Shown here: positions 8,365 through 14,619 of the stretch, piece by piece
How positions within the stretch are numbered: the first letter of the stretch is position 1
Layout: every line of letters begins with the position of its first letter
IMG/VR virus record: IMGVR_UViG_3300042556_000714
Location: 1 to 25,678 of that record
DNA from: a virus
Direction: 5' to 3' (one strand)
Length of the DNA stretch: 25,678 bases
Program-made: the position numbers and the translations under genes
The notes under the pieces: generated by a model
Told to the model about the DNA's origin: nothing
Database searches by the model: none
What the model saw: the letters and a program-made list of their open reading frames with translations, nothing else

Positions 8365-9909
8365 TCAGCTAGGATTAGTTGTCTTAACGAATGGTGTGTA
8401 GAGGTAAGTTGCGGCAGGTCCAACTAGTCTAATGACTCTGTAGAATCTATTAGCAGGTTGAACTGCTGCTTTGGCGTAACGGGTCAAGATACCCTTTCTT
8501 GGTTGGAAGGTATCAGGGTCCGTAATGGTTGGTAGAGCTTCGATTGGGATGTATGGACAGTAAACGAATCCACCGTCCATTGGGCTTCCACCCTTATATC
8601 CCATCAAAATTTCGTCTTCAGGCCAGAGTGGGTCGATGAAGAGATCGTACTTACCAGCGAACTTACCACGATATTCAATCTTGTTGGCACCCATGTTTGT
8701 GATGCCTTCAGTCTTGGGACCAATACCACCTTCGAGCTTGGCAGCGGATTCCAACATTGCACCAACGAGGGGTGATGTTATAATCCAATTACCGGGGCCA
8801 CGGTGTGTGGTCTTGTAGATGTCTTGTGATGCAAAGTTCATGACTGCTAAGAGGTTAGCATAGACATGACCAGCATGCTGTGGTGCATAGTTTAGTGCTG
8901 TTGTTGTTAAATCAACTACGAAGACATTGCTTCTGCTATCACCGAAATCATTAGCAGGCATTGTGCCCTGACCATAAGTAAATGCTCCGGGGGTGAATGA
9001 AGTGGTTTCCCCTGTTGGGCCTGTTCCACCTAGAGCACCAAAGTTGTTTGAGTTAGTTGTATTGTCTAGTGAACTTGGAACCCAACCACCAACAGCATTC
9101 CCAACGGTATTTCTAATATTGTAGGCAATACCACGGATGTCTTCTAGTAGTTCGCGGTCAATTTCGAGTTCCAATTCCTTGGACATGAGTTCAGTCAATT
9201 CACGCTCAAGATCGAGGTTGTGATATGCCTTGAGGTCTTGGCTAGCTTCGATTGTCCAGAGAGCACGCATTTTCTTCGTGCGTGCAACGACGGGCTGCTG
9301 CTCGATGCTAATGTTAAGTTCAGGAATTCCTGTTCCGTCTAATCTTTCGCCAGCGGAAACAGACCATCCAAGCATTGTGGTATTTGTAGGCCACATGGCA
9401 ATCTGACCACCATAAGTAGTTGATGCTGTACCTAAAGTACCTGCACCATTTGCACTACCATACAATGCACTTGTGTTAACAGTGCCTGTGGTGGTTAGTG
9501 TTCCAACTGTACCAATAGCTGAAGTAGTTTGACCACGATAGGTCAAGTTGTACTTGCTAAATAGGGTTTGTGGAGTATTTGTACCGTACTGGCGAGCAGA
9601 ACCTAGGTAGAAGATCTGCGATACTGGACCTTCCATAGGCTGAACTGAGCCGATCTTGTTGAAGATCAATTCAGGGAACACTCTACGAACGAGTGGGAAG
9701 GCGAACTTTTGGAAAGTGCCTAGGCGACCAGTGGTCGTCGCACCTTGTGATACCTCTTCGTTGACTTGATTTGCAACGATGCTCTTGGCTTGATTCTCTA
9801 GAAGAATCGCAGTGACCTTAGCTGTGTACTGGTCACTAATGCCTTCTAGTACTGGTGACCACTTTTCAACTAATTTGTTGTGGTTAAGATTTGTTAATGA
9901 ATCGGACAT
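8365..9909 (-). CDS. 23: Major capsid protein (gp23-like)
   Basis: The 514-residue precursor (T4 gp23: 521) builds the capsid hexamers. Motifs are the N-terminal helix KLVEKWSPVLEG and AILLENQAKSIV (the delta peptide region), PELIFNKIGSVQPMEGPVSQ (from about residue 75), THRGPGNWIITSPLVGAMLE, FIDPLWPEDEILMGYKGGSP, FVYCPYIPIEALPTITDP and the ending NRFYRVIRLVG. T4 gp23 is cleaved by gp21 after Glu65; here candidates are near residues 36-56 (LLE, VNE), without the canonical LTE. I chose ATG 9909 because GAGGA lies five bases upstream; an in-frame GTG at 9921 overlapping the gp22 stop lacks its own ribosome site. The tract is noticeably more GC-rich than its neighbours, as for highly expressed genes. 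Confidence 0.97.
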   Translation of the reverse strand: MSDSLTNLNHNKLVEKWSPVLEGISDQYTAKVTAILLENQAKSIVANQVNEEVSQGATTTGRLGTFQKFAFPLVRRVFPELIFNKIGSVQPMEGPVSQIFYLGSARQYGTNTPQTLFSKYNLTYRGQTTSAIGTVGTLTTTGTVNTSALYGSANGAGTLGTASTTYGGQIAMWPTNTTMLGWSVSAGERLDGTGIPELNISIEQQPVVARTKKMRALWTIEASQDLKAYHNLDLERELTELMSKELELEIDRELLEDIRGIAYNIRNTVGNAVGGWVPSSLDNTTNSNNFGALGGTGPTGETTSFTPGAFTYGQGTMPANDFGDSRSNVFVVDLTTTALNYAPQHAGHVYANLLAVMNFASQDIYKTTHRGPGNWIITSPLVGAMLESAAKLEGGIGPKTEGITNMGANKIEYRGKFAGKYDLFIDPLWPEDEILMGYKGGSPMDGGFVYCPYIPIEALPTITDPDTFQPRKGILTRYAKAAVQPANRFYRVIRLVGPAATYLYTPFVKTTNPS

Positions 9910-9914
9910 AATTT

Positions 9915-9919
9915 TCCTC
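9915..9919 (-). promoter_or_regulatory. Ribosome binding site that sets the capsid gene start
   Basis: GAGGA on the minus strand, overlapping the gp22 stop codon region, lies five bases before ATG 9909. It supports the ATG and argues against the upstream in-frame GTG at 9921. Confidence 0.75.
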
Positions 9920-10538
9920 ACTTAGTTTTTGGCATTAGGGCCATAACACTTTCAGTTAAGAACTGGTTGTTTACCTTAGACTCTTTCTTAACCGGAGTAT
10001 TTTTCATCTCTTCGGCAATCATGACTGCCTTTTCAGATGACTTGAATTCTAGATCATTCATTTCATTTAGTTCATTGACCTCAGATTCAAGTTGTATTGT
10101 TTGTTCTTCCAATGCTTTATTTTTCTTGGAAAGTAGTTTTATTGTTCTTTCTAATTGATCAATTTGCTTTGAAGCCGAGTTTAATTCTTCTACCAAAACA
10201 GCGTTTTCTTCTTCGACTTCAGATTGCTCACGAACTACTTCCGCGATTGCATTGTTTTCGTCTTTTTCAGACAACTCAAGTGCCATTAAAGACTTGATGC
10301 TTTCAAAGAGTTGAGCATTACGATAAACTTCACTCTCTTCTTGCAACTCCTTGAGTGCGTGTTCCTTGATGGACTGTATTTCCATTCTCAAGAAACCTTT
10401 CACTTTGGCCTCTAGTAATTTAACTCTTTCGTTTACTTCTTCTTTGATTACCGAGTCAACTAGTTCGGCAATTTGAGTTACTGTCTCTTCTGACAATCCC
10501 TCAGGTAATAATTCTGCAATTGATTTTATTTCTGTCAT
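9918..10538 (-). CDS. 22: Prohead core scaffolding protein (gp22-like)
   Basis: A 206-residue, highly charged, almost wholly helical protein located between the protease and the capsid gene, as gene 22 is in T4 (269 residues). Heptad-like coiled coil covers about residues 35-165 (for example NKALEEQTIQLESEVNELNE). It should form the inner core around which gp23 assembles and then be degraded by gp21. Many Leu/Ile-x-Glu sites are present (LPE, IKE, LKE, LQE, LSE), fitting complete proteolysis. The C-terminus NQFLTESVMALMPKTK resembles the conserved scaffold tail of T4-like phages that contacts the shell. A good Shine-Dalgarno (AGGAG) and a late-promoter-like box precede ATG 10538, suggesting extra expression relative to the protease. 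Confidence 0.88.
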   Translation of the reverse strand: MTEIKSIAELLPEGLSEETVTQIAELVDSVIKEEVNERVKLLEAKVKGFLRMEIQSIKEHALKELQEESEVYRNAQLFESIKSLMALELSEKDENNAIAEVVREQSEVEEENAVLVEELNSASKQIDQLERTIKLLSKKNKALEEQTIQLESEVNELNEMNDLEFKSSEKAVMIAEEMKNTPVKKESKVNNQFLTESVMALMPKTK

Positions 10539-10556
10539 AAATACTCCTAGGACCTA

Positions 10557-10564
10557 TATTTATC
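10557..10564 (-). promoter_or_regulatory. Candidate T4-type late promoter (GATAAATA)
   Basis: GATAAATA on the minus strand matches the T4 late consensus TATAAATA at seven of eight bases. It sits in the 58-base gap between protease and scaffold genes, 19 bases before ATG 10538, where an extra promoter would raise scaffold and capsid output. Confidence 0.45.
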
Positions 10565-10567
10565 TAA

Positions 10568-10606
10568 TAAGGTTATTTTAAAAACCTTAGATTTTTTTAT
10601 TTTTTG
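10568..10606 (+). terminator. Possible rightward (antisense) terminator
   Basis: On the plus strand TAAGGTT and AACCTTA (7-pair stem, 8-base loop, 10568-10589) are followed by a long T-rich tract (seven T, A, six T). On the minus strand the same hairpin lacks a following T run, so if it terminates at all it acts on rightward, antisense transcripts. It lies between the protease and scaffold genes. Confidence 0.4.
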
Positions 10607-11301
10607 TAACGATTGATTAATTTATCTATTTCACGAGATAAAGACGCAGCCTTGCTTATCTCTTCAATATCAACATCTTCAATTATTTCTTCGGGCTTAT
10701 ATTTTAAATCTAACTTATTTTTAAGTAGAGTGACAAATACATTTTCCCGAAGAGCTTGCTGCTTAGTCTTCTGTTTTAATAATAGTGTGGATTCCGACAC
10801 AGATGGGAAAGCTCCTCTTGTGGATGGATCCGCAACTAGGTCAAAAGTGACCATTTTATAATCTTCTTGAACTTCTTGCTTGCCGGGGGTATCTTCACAT
10901 TCTTTTAAACTACCTAATCCACGGCTGGAAATGCCAATACGCACACCATCTTTAATTAACTGCTGTGCTACCTTGCCTGCTGGAGTATTAAGTAATTCGG
11001 CTTCACCTATTAATTTATTGCCGTCCCAACCTAACTTTGTAATCAAGTGAGATACATTAGTTAATTTAACTGATGTATATTCAGGGTGGTCTAGCTCGCC
11101 AAGAAGCCTGCGCTCCGCTATCATCGGGGTGAGCTTGGTCATTTCCCGCTCCAACAAGGACTTTTTGTAGCGACGATTGTTATTATTAAACTCATCGGCT
11201 CTACCGAAGATGCCTGCTACACGAACCAAACCATTACCTGATTTAGATTCGTTGATTACTCGTACTGAGTCTGATGTAAAGAAGTCCGTTAATAGATTCA
11301 T
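10597..11301 (-). CDS. 21: Prohead protease (gp21-like serine protease)
   Basis: A 234-residue maturation protease (T4 gp21: 212) that cleaves scaffold, internal proteins and gp23 inside the prohead. The fold signature is clear: GLVRVAGIFGRADEFNNNNR (24-43), the catalytic His in GELDHPE (His72), GWDGNKLIGEAELLNTPAGK (91-110), the catalytic Ser in IGISSRGLG (Ser125 or Ser126) and FDLVADPSTRGAF (153-165). This is the herpesvirus-assemblin-like fold (the T4 prohead protease family). The C-terminal 65 residues are helical and charged and probably removed on activation. Its neighbours fit: substrates with Leu/Ile-x-Glu sites upstream, scaffold and capsid downstream. Shine-Dalgarno AGGA precedes ATG 11301. 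Confidence 0.95.
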   Translation of the reverse strand: MNLLTDFFTSDSVRVINESKSGNGLVRVAGIFGRADEFNNNNRRYKKSLLEREMTKLTPMIAERRLLGELDHPEYTSVKLTNVSHLITKLGWDGNKLIGEAELLNTPAGKVAQQLIKDGVRIGISSRGLGSLKECEDTPGKQEVQEDYKMVTFDLVADPSTRGAFPSVSESTLLLKQKTKQQALRENVFVTLLKNKLDLKYKPEEIIEDVDIEEISKAASLSREIDKLINRYKK

Positions 11302-11317
11302 ATTAAATTCCTAAAAA

Positions 11318-11599
11318 TCAATAGCTTGGCTTCCGCATAGTGTCGGAGGGTTTGCCTCCTTTATTTTGTGGGGCACTACCGGGTTTTCCTGCCCTCTGTG
11401 CGGGGGTGGGATTTTTCGGCATTAAACTTGTTCCGGCCTTACTAGCGGCTTTATGCAAAAACTTTTGTGCTTTTTTATGCCCACCTGACCGCATCATCTT
11501 TACACCAGCAGCCTGTGTTTTAGGTGATAAAAAAGTTGTTTTTGCTTCATTAATTTGAGCTTCAACTAGTAAATCATGTATTCTTTGAATGTAGTTCAT
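11318..11599 (-). CDS. Small basic internal head protein with targeting leader
   Basis: A 93-residue Lys-rich protein directly upstream of the protease. The leader MNYIQRIHDLLVE (1-13) followed by Ala14 fits the capsid-targeting pattern and ends in Leu-x-Glu, a T4 gp21-type site; a second candidate site is IleAsnGlu at 16-18. The remainder is basic and flexible: a short helix with KMMRSGGHKKAQKFLHKAAS (34-53), then a Pro/Gly/Asn-rich tail ending DTMRKPSY. It lacks Cys. The start lies one base after the stop of the 284-residue gene. The likely fate is import into the prohead with the scaffold and cleavage to a DNA-associated basic peptide; this is inferred from the leader, the composition and the neighbouring protease. 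Confidence 0.75.
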   Translation of the reverse strand: MNYIQRIHDLLVEAQINEAKTTFLSPKTQAAGVKMMRSGGHKKAQKFLHKAASKAGTSLMPKNPTPAQRAGKPGSAPQNKGGKPSDTMRKPSY

Positions 11600-11600
11600 A

Positions 11601-12455
11601 TTAGCAATTCCACTTTCTTAATGCTTTGTTTATTCTGCTATCAGGGTTGTTAGCAGTCTTTGCGGATGTTCTGCTCTTTTTCATCCCACCCATCCGAGCG
11701 CAGAATGATTTTCTTCTATTAGCAGCCTTTGAACCTTTTTTAAGTTTTGAAGGCTTGGTAGTTACAGCGGTCTTTAATTTTGAACCGGGGTTTTCCCTAC
11801 GATAAGATTCTACTCCCTTTTTATTTAGACCGCCAGAAGGATTCTTTCCTTCTTTTCTTTGCCATGCTGCTACTTCTGTTATAAGATTACCTATTCTCTG
11901 AATGGAATCTTCTACATTGTCAGGAGTCTTGGGGACTATTTTTTTCTTGTATCTTTCTTGAACACCCTTTGCTTCTGCATCTTTGCGGGTCATACCTTTC
12001 TTAGCCAATCTTTCGTCTCTTTTTTTCTTGGCTTCTGCTGTTTTTCTTATAGCTGCGAGGTGAGCAACTCTTGTTGCTGATTCGGCTGGAGTGCCCTCTG
12101 CACCTTTTCTTGCTTTGTAAGCAGCAAGCTCTTGTCTCCCTGCCTTTTTTTCCTTTACTTCATTTATTAAATTTACTATCTGCTCGTAGATGTTCATGGA
12201 TTCGTTCTTTCTAGCAAAGGTAGAAACATTGGTAGGTTTGGGACCAGCGTTTCCGGCTGCTCTTTTTCTTTTGACTGCTGATCTTCTTTGACCTTTAGAC
12301 ATGGAATGGGCTTTTGCAAGAGGAACACACTTGGGATATCCCTTGCGTTTTTCCCCCTCTTGCCTGCCACATGGTTTGAATCCCCCACCTTTTTTTGGTG
12401 CTCCGATATCAACCCATTTTTCGGCAACCCATTTTCTTAAGTCTTCGTTGATCAT
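11601..12455 (-). CDS. Modular basic polyprotein with internal targeting leaders
   Basis: A 284-residue very Lys/Arg-rich protein with three parts. Module 1 (1-86) has KWVDIGAPKKGGGFKPCGR and GYPKCVP (Cys29, Cys43) and a basic run RRSAVKRKRAAGN. Residues 87-99, MNIYEQIVNLINE, then Val100, form a perfect 13-residue leader like those at the N-termini of neighbouring proteins. Module 2 (100-181) is a charged helix rich in Ala/Lys/Arg. Residues 182-194, EDSIQRIGNLITE, then Val195, form a second internal leader. Module 3 ends in SFCARMGGMKK and RINKALRKWNC (Cys252, Cys284). I recall modules 1 and 3 from uncharacterised small proteins of aquatic T4-like phages. Cleavage after Glu99 and Glu194 would give three basic peptides. 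It overlaps the preceding gene by four bases. Met87 as a second start is less likely because no good ribosome site precedes it. Confidence 0.75.
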   Translation of the reverse strand: MINEDLRKWVAEKWVDIGAPKKGGGFKPCGRQEGEKRKGYPKCVPLAKAHSMSKGQRRSAVKRKRAAGNAGPKPTNVSTFARKNESMNIYEQIVNLINEVKEKKAGRQELAAYKARKGAEGTPAESATRVAHLAAIRKTAEAKKKRDERLAKKGMTRKDAEAKGVQERYKKKIVPKTPDNVEDSIQRIGNLITEVAAWQRKEGKNPSGGLNKKGVESYRRENPGSKLKTAVTTKPSKLKKGSKAANRRKSFCARMGGMKKSRTSAKTANNPDSRINKALRKWNC

Positions 12456-13105
12456 TTTTTCTTTCCACCGGGTTTTACTTTACCTGAACAAACAGCGGAT
12501 GCATACATGTTTGCATATGCAGAGGGGTAAACGGAAAACTTTCTCTTTGCAGCGGACTTACCTCTAGCACATAGCTTCTTTTCGTTTAATTGGAAAGATT
12601 CTCTAATTAATTTTGCTATGCTGCCGTAATAAGTTGAATCATCTACTCCTGCCCCAAAGTCGTCATCTTCCCCCGGAATGGAATCAGATCTACCCCCCTT
12701 ACCCTGCACAACAGCTTGTTTCCTTTTTAGTCTTTTTTTTCTAGCTTTTAAAATGTCAGCGTCCCTATCACCATATGTGATACCTTGTGTTTCTCTTGAT
12801 GCGGCAGTTCCTCTACGCAAAGCATCTAACATTTCTTTTCCAGTGCTAGAACCAGAAGAAAACACTTCATCTCCTTGTTTTCTTATTTTATCTCGCATTT
12901 TTATTTTTTCTAAATTAGAAAGTCCAGCGTATCCTTTATCTTTCAATTCTGAATCTTTAAATGCAATAGGGTTTTCTTTTTTTAATCTTGCTGAAACAGC
13001 TTGATAAGCTGGAGTGGGAGGCTCCGTGCGGGGACGATGAGTCCTCTGTGCCATTCTAATGGCACCAGAACGAACTCTATTAAGTATATTATCTAAGAAA
13101 GACAT
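12452..13105 (-). CDS. Basic internal-protein candidate with internal cleavage site
   Basis: A 217-residue protein with two parts. Residues 1-157 are polar and basic, with helices (LEKIKMRDKIRKQGDEVF) and the Lys/Arg run ARKKRLKRKQ (121-130), then an acidic Gly/Asp stretch. Residues 161-169 (GSIAKLIRE) followed by Ser170 look like a short leader ending in Ile-x-Glu, with a further LeuAsnGlu at 173-175. The remaining tail of about 42 residues contains LCARGKSAAKRKFSVYPSAY and a second Cys (Cys179, Cys206), a motif I remember from uncharacterised proteins of T4-like environmental phages. It overlaps both neighbours (TAATG and ATGA), so it belongs to one coupled cassette. Release of the basic Cys tail by the protease is inferred. 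Confidence 0.7.
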   Translation of the reverse strand: MSFLDNILNRVRSGAIRMAQRTHRPRTEPPTPAYQAVSARLKKENPIAFKDSELKDKGYAGLSNLEKIKMRDKIRKQGDEVFSSGSSTGKEMLDALRRGTAASRETQGITYGDRDADILKARKKRLKRKQAVVQGKGGRSDSIPGEDDDFGAGVDDSTYYGSIAKLIRESFQLNEKKLCARGKSAAKRKFSVYPSAYANMYASAVCSGKVKPGGKKK

Positions 13106-13491
13106 TAATTGTGTTCCTTGTATTTTTTAAATTTTGCAGCATTGCTCTTACCATGTTTTTTTATTGTTCTAGCTGCGTAGCCTTTTATCTGTGAAAATGC
13201 GGTGCCTGCTGCAAATCCCTTTGCTACTTTGTTCCCATGTTCTTTACTTTTTTCACCCCAAGTAGGACGGGTAACGACATAAAGCCTGTCACTAGCTACA
13301 GTTGAAAAAATGGATCCATAATCCAAAGCTCCTAAAGCTTTTGATATTGATTTAAAAACTTTTACTCTTCCTTTTGAAGATTTTACTTTTTGACGAGAAG
13401 TACCTTCCTTGGAAGAGAATACTTGTCTTCCTGTGTCTGAACCTCTGCCACCACCAAATCGAGATTCTTGCAATAAGTCAATTATTCTCAT
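13105..13491 (-). CDS. Small basic internal-protein candidate
   Basis: A 128-residue basic protein. It opens with a short leader, MRIIDLLQE (1-9) followed by Ser10, that ends in Leu-x-Glu. A Gly/Arg-rich stretch (SRFGGGRGSDTGRQ) and Lys/Ser-rich region follow, then a more structured part around residues 50-110 with DRLYVVTRPTWGEKSKEHG and GFAAGTAFSQIKGYA, and a Lys-rich end (KSNAAKFKKYKEHN). It overlaps the preceding 56-residue gene by four bases (ATGA) and the next by one (TAATG). Function is unknown; the leader and location argue for packaging inside the head. A small nucleic-acid-binding fold for the centre is possible, but I see no diagnostic motif. Confidence 0.7.
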   Translation of the reverse strand: MRIIDLLQESRFGGGRGSDTGRQVFSSKEGTSRQKVKSSKGRVKVFKSISKALGALDYGSIFSTVASDRLYVVTRPTWGEKSKEHGNKVAKGFAAGTAFSQIKGYAARTIKKHGKSNAAKFKKYKEHN

Positions 13492-13658
13492 GATTTGTTT
13501 TCCTTTACCCCATGTTTCTTTTTTACATCCATTACACAGCGTTCATATTTATCTTTATCCCCTCGACCAACAGAAGATGTACATACCGCCCAAGGATTTA
13601 CTTTTTTCCCCTTTTTGGCTTCTGTTAAGAGATCGTATATTCTTTGATAAGTATTCAT
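13488..13658 (-). CDS. 56-residue internal-protein candidate with NPWAVC motif
   Basis: This short gene fills the gap between its neighbours: ATG 13658 to TGA 13488-13490, with the ATGA overlap to the next gene and one base between it and the previous stop. The leader MNTYQRIYDLLTE (1-13), then Ala14, is the closest in the window to the T4 internal protein III leader MKTYQEFIAE. After the predicted cut, 43 residues remain, with NPWAVCTSSVGRGDKDKYER (21-40) and CVMDVKKKHG: two Cys (26 and 41) flanked by Lys/Arg. I recall this 'NPWAVC...ERC' motif as a recurrent small domain in phage genomes, possibly metal-binding, with no known role. Basic and probably DNA-associated. Confidence 0.75.
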   Translation of the reverse strand: MNTYQRIYDLLTEAKKGKKVNPWAVCTSSVGRGDKDKYERCVMDVKKKHGVKENKS

Positions 13659-13659
13659 A

Positions 13660-14070
13660 TCAATACTTCCACTTCTTCTTTAATTTTTTCTTCTTAGTTG
13701 GGCCAGCCATATTAACGCCAAGCATTCCACAAGTGGTCATCTCCTGAATCAATCCTCTAGCTTGAACTAAAACTTGTTCAAATTCAGCTATTAGTTGTTC
13801 AGGAGATTTCTTGTTTTCTCTAACCACTCGCGCAGGCACCCGTTTTTCCACCACAGGCTTCTTTTCAACAGCCTTCTTCTTGATACCAAAGGATTTAGCA
13901 AAAATATCTGTAACTGTATCTTCGTCTACCCGTATCTTGGAAAAGTCAGGCGCGTGAGGATCTGGAGCTACTGAAACAGGTAATCCATTAGAGACACTTT
14001 TCTTGTACTCATCTTTATTTTGTTCAATGAGTGACATTGCAAAATCACCAATAGAAAATTGTTTCGTCAT
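13660..14070 (-). CDS. Prohead core / internal-protein candidate with basic tail
   Basis: A 136-residue protein. It lacks the canonical 13-residue leader but its N-terminal helix IGDFAMSLIE (7-16) ends in Leu-Ile-Glu. The middle is charged with Lys and Val-rich segments; a helix at 88-110 (SPEQLIAEFEQVLVQARGLI, then QE) holds two more Ile-x-Glu sites (Glu96, Glu110). The end, MTTCGMLGVNMAGPTKKKKL followed by KKKWKY, would be released by a cut after Glu110. The MTT-GM-G-NMAGP stretch is familiar to me from prohead-core-like proteins of T4-like aquatic phages. GAGG lies eight bases before ATG 14070. A counterpart of T4 gp68 or gp67 is possible but unproven. Confidence 0.7.
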   Translation of the reverse strand: MTKQFSIGDFAMSLIEQNKDEYKKSVSNGLPVSVAPDPHAPDFSKIRVDEDTVTDIFAKSFGIKKKAVEKKPVVEKRVPARVVRENKKSPEQLIAEFEQVLVQARGLIQEMTTCGMLGVNMAGPTKKKKLKKKWKY

Positions 14071-14083
14071 TTAATTATCCTCA

Positions 14084-14566
14084 TCACTTGCGGCGTTTCA
14101 TCTTTTTTCTTTTTGCTTCTGTAGCTTTTGCGGCTTCTTCTTCCGCATCATCTAGTTCTTCCATTTCAGATGTATCAGGGAAAGTTACTGATCTACCTTC
14201 CATCAAAGAACGCATGATTGGATCAGCTATAGCTAAGAAAGCCTCTTCTGAAATAAGCTCATCTTGATAGGCTTCTTTTAGGATAGATAGAACAGTTACG
14301 ATTTCGGAGGACTCTCCACGCAACATTTTAAAATCTTTTTTAGTCAATGTTCCGTCTTTGTCTTGATCTAACTTATGCTGATTACCTATTAGCTTTTTCT
14401 TCTTTTTCTTGCCCATGTGGGAAGATTCAGCCTTCATCCCAAAAGAATCATGGTCGTACCGATTGGCCGCACCTTTTGGTGTTTCGCCTACCATTCCTTT
14501 TTTAGATTTAGCCTTGGCTTTTTTAGCTTCATTAATTGAATTAAATATACGATTTAGTGAATCCAT
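14084..14566 (-). CDS. Core/internal protein candidate with EF-hand-like loop
   Basis: A 160-residue protein with the long-form leader MDSLNRIFNSINE (1-13), then Ala14, ending in Ile-x-Glu. A basic run (AKKAKAKSKK, and GKKKKKKLIG at 52-61) precedes a 12-residue loop DQDKDGTLTKKD (67-78) with Asp at positions 1, 3, 5 and 12, Gly at 6 and Leu at 8, followed by Phe79: a good EF-hand or dockerin-type calcium loop. Then come a helical part (IVTVLSILKEAYQDELISEE), the acidic segment EMEELDDAEEEAAK and a basic end AKRKKMKRRK. The acid-plus-base make-up resembles T4 gp67/gp68 core proteins. Shine-Dalgarno AAAGGTG precedes ATG 14566; two small hairpins lie in the 49-base leader. Confidence 0.75.
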   Translation of the reverse strand: MDSLNRIFNSINEAKKAKAKSKKGMVGETPKGAANRYDHDSFGMKAESSHMGKKKKKKLIGNQHKLDQDKDGTLTKKDFKMLRGESSEIVTVLSILKEAYQDELISEEAFLAIADPIMRSLMEGRSVTFPDTSEMEELDDAEEEAAKATEAKRKKMKRRK

Positions 14567-14578
14567 AGTTACACCTTT

Positions 14579-14619
14579 CTTGCTACCAGCAAGTTTAATA
14601 GATGTGAGTTTAGACTCAC
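14579..14619 (-). other. Two tandem RNA hairpins between core-protein genes
   Basis: In the 49-base gap, GTGAGT-CTAA-ACTCAC (14604-14619, overlapping the stop codon of the acidic gene) and CTTGCT-GGT-AGCAAG (14579-14593, six bases before the ribosome site of the next gene) form perfect 6-pair stems on the minus strand. Neither is followed by a T run, so they look like mRNA processing or translation-control structures, not terminators. Confidence 0.5.

Noticed and set aside
9910-9921. GTG start four codons upstream for the capsid gene
   Set aside because: It overlaps the scaffold stop and lacks a ribosome site, while ATG 9909 has GAGGA at five bases.
12198-12205. Internal start at Met87 of the polyprotein giving a separate gene
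   Set aside because: Considered because the leader begins with Met, but upstream bases give only a weak AGAAAG and the surrounding frame is continuous; left as a possibility, not annotated.
12194-12427. 77-codon minus-strand frame inside the modular polyprotein gene
   Set aside because: Different frame inside a gene with conserved motifs; no sign of independent coding.
13409-13747. 112-codon plus-strand frame
   Set aside because: Antisense to three coupled minus-strand genes, no ribosome site, Phe/Leu/Ser-rich composition typical of a shadow frame.
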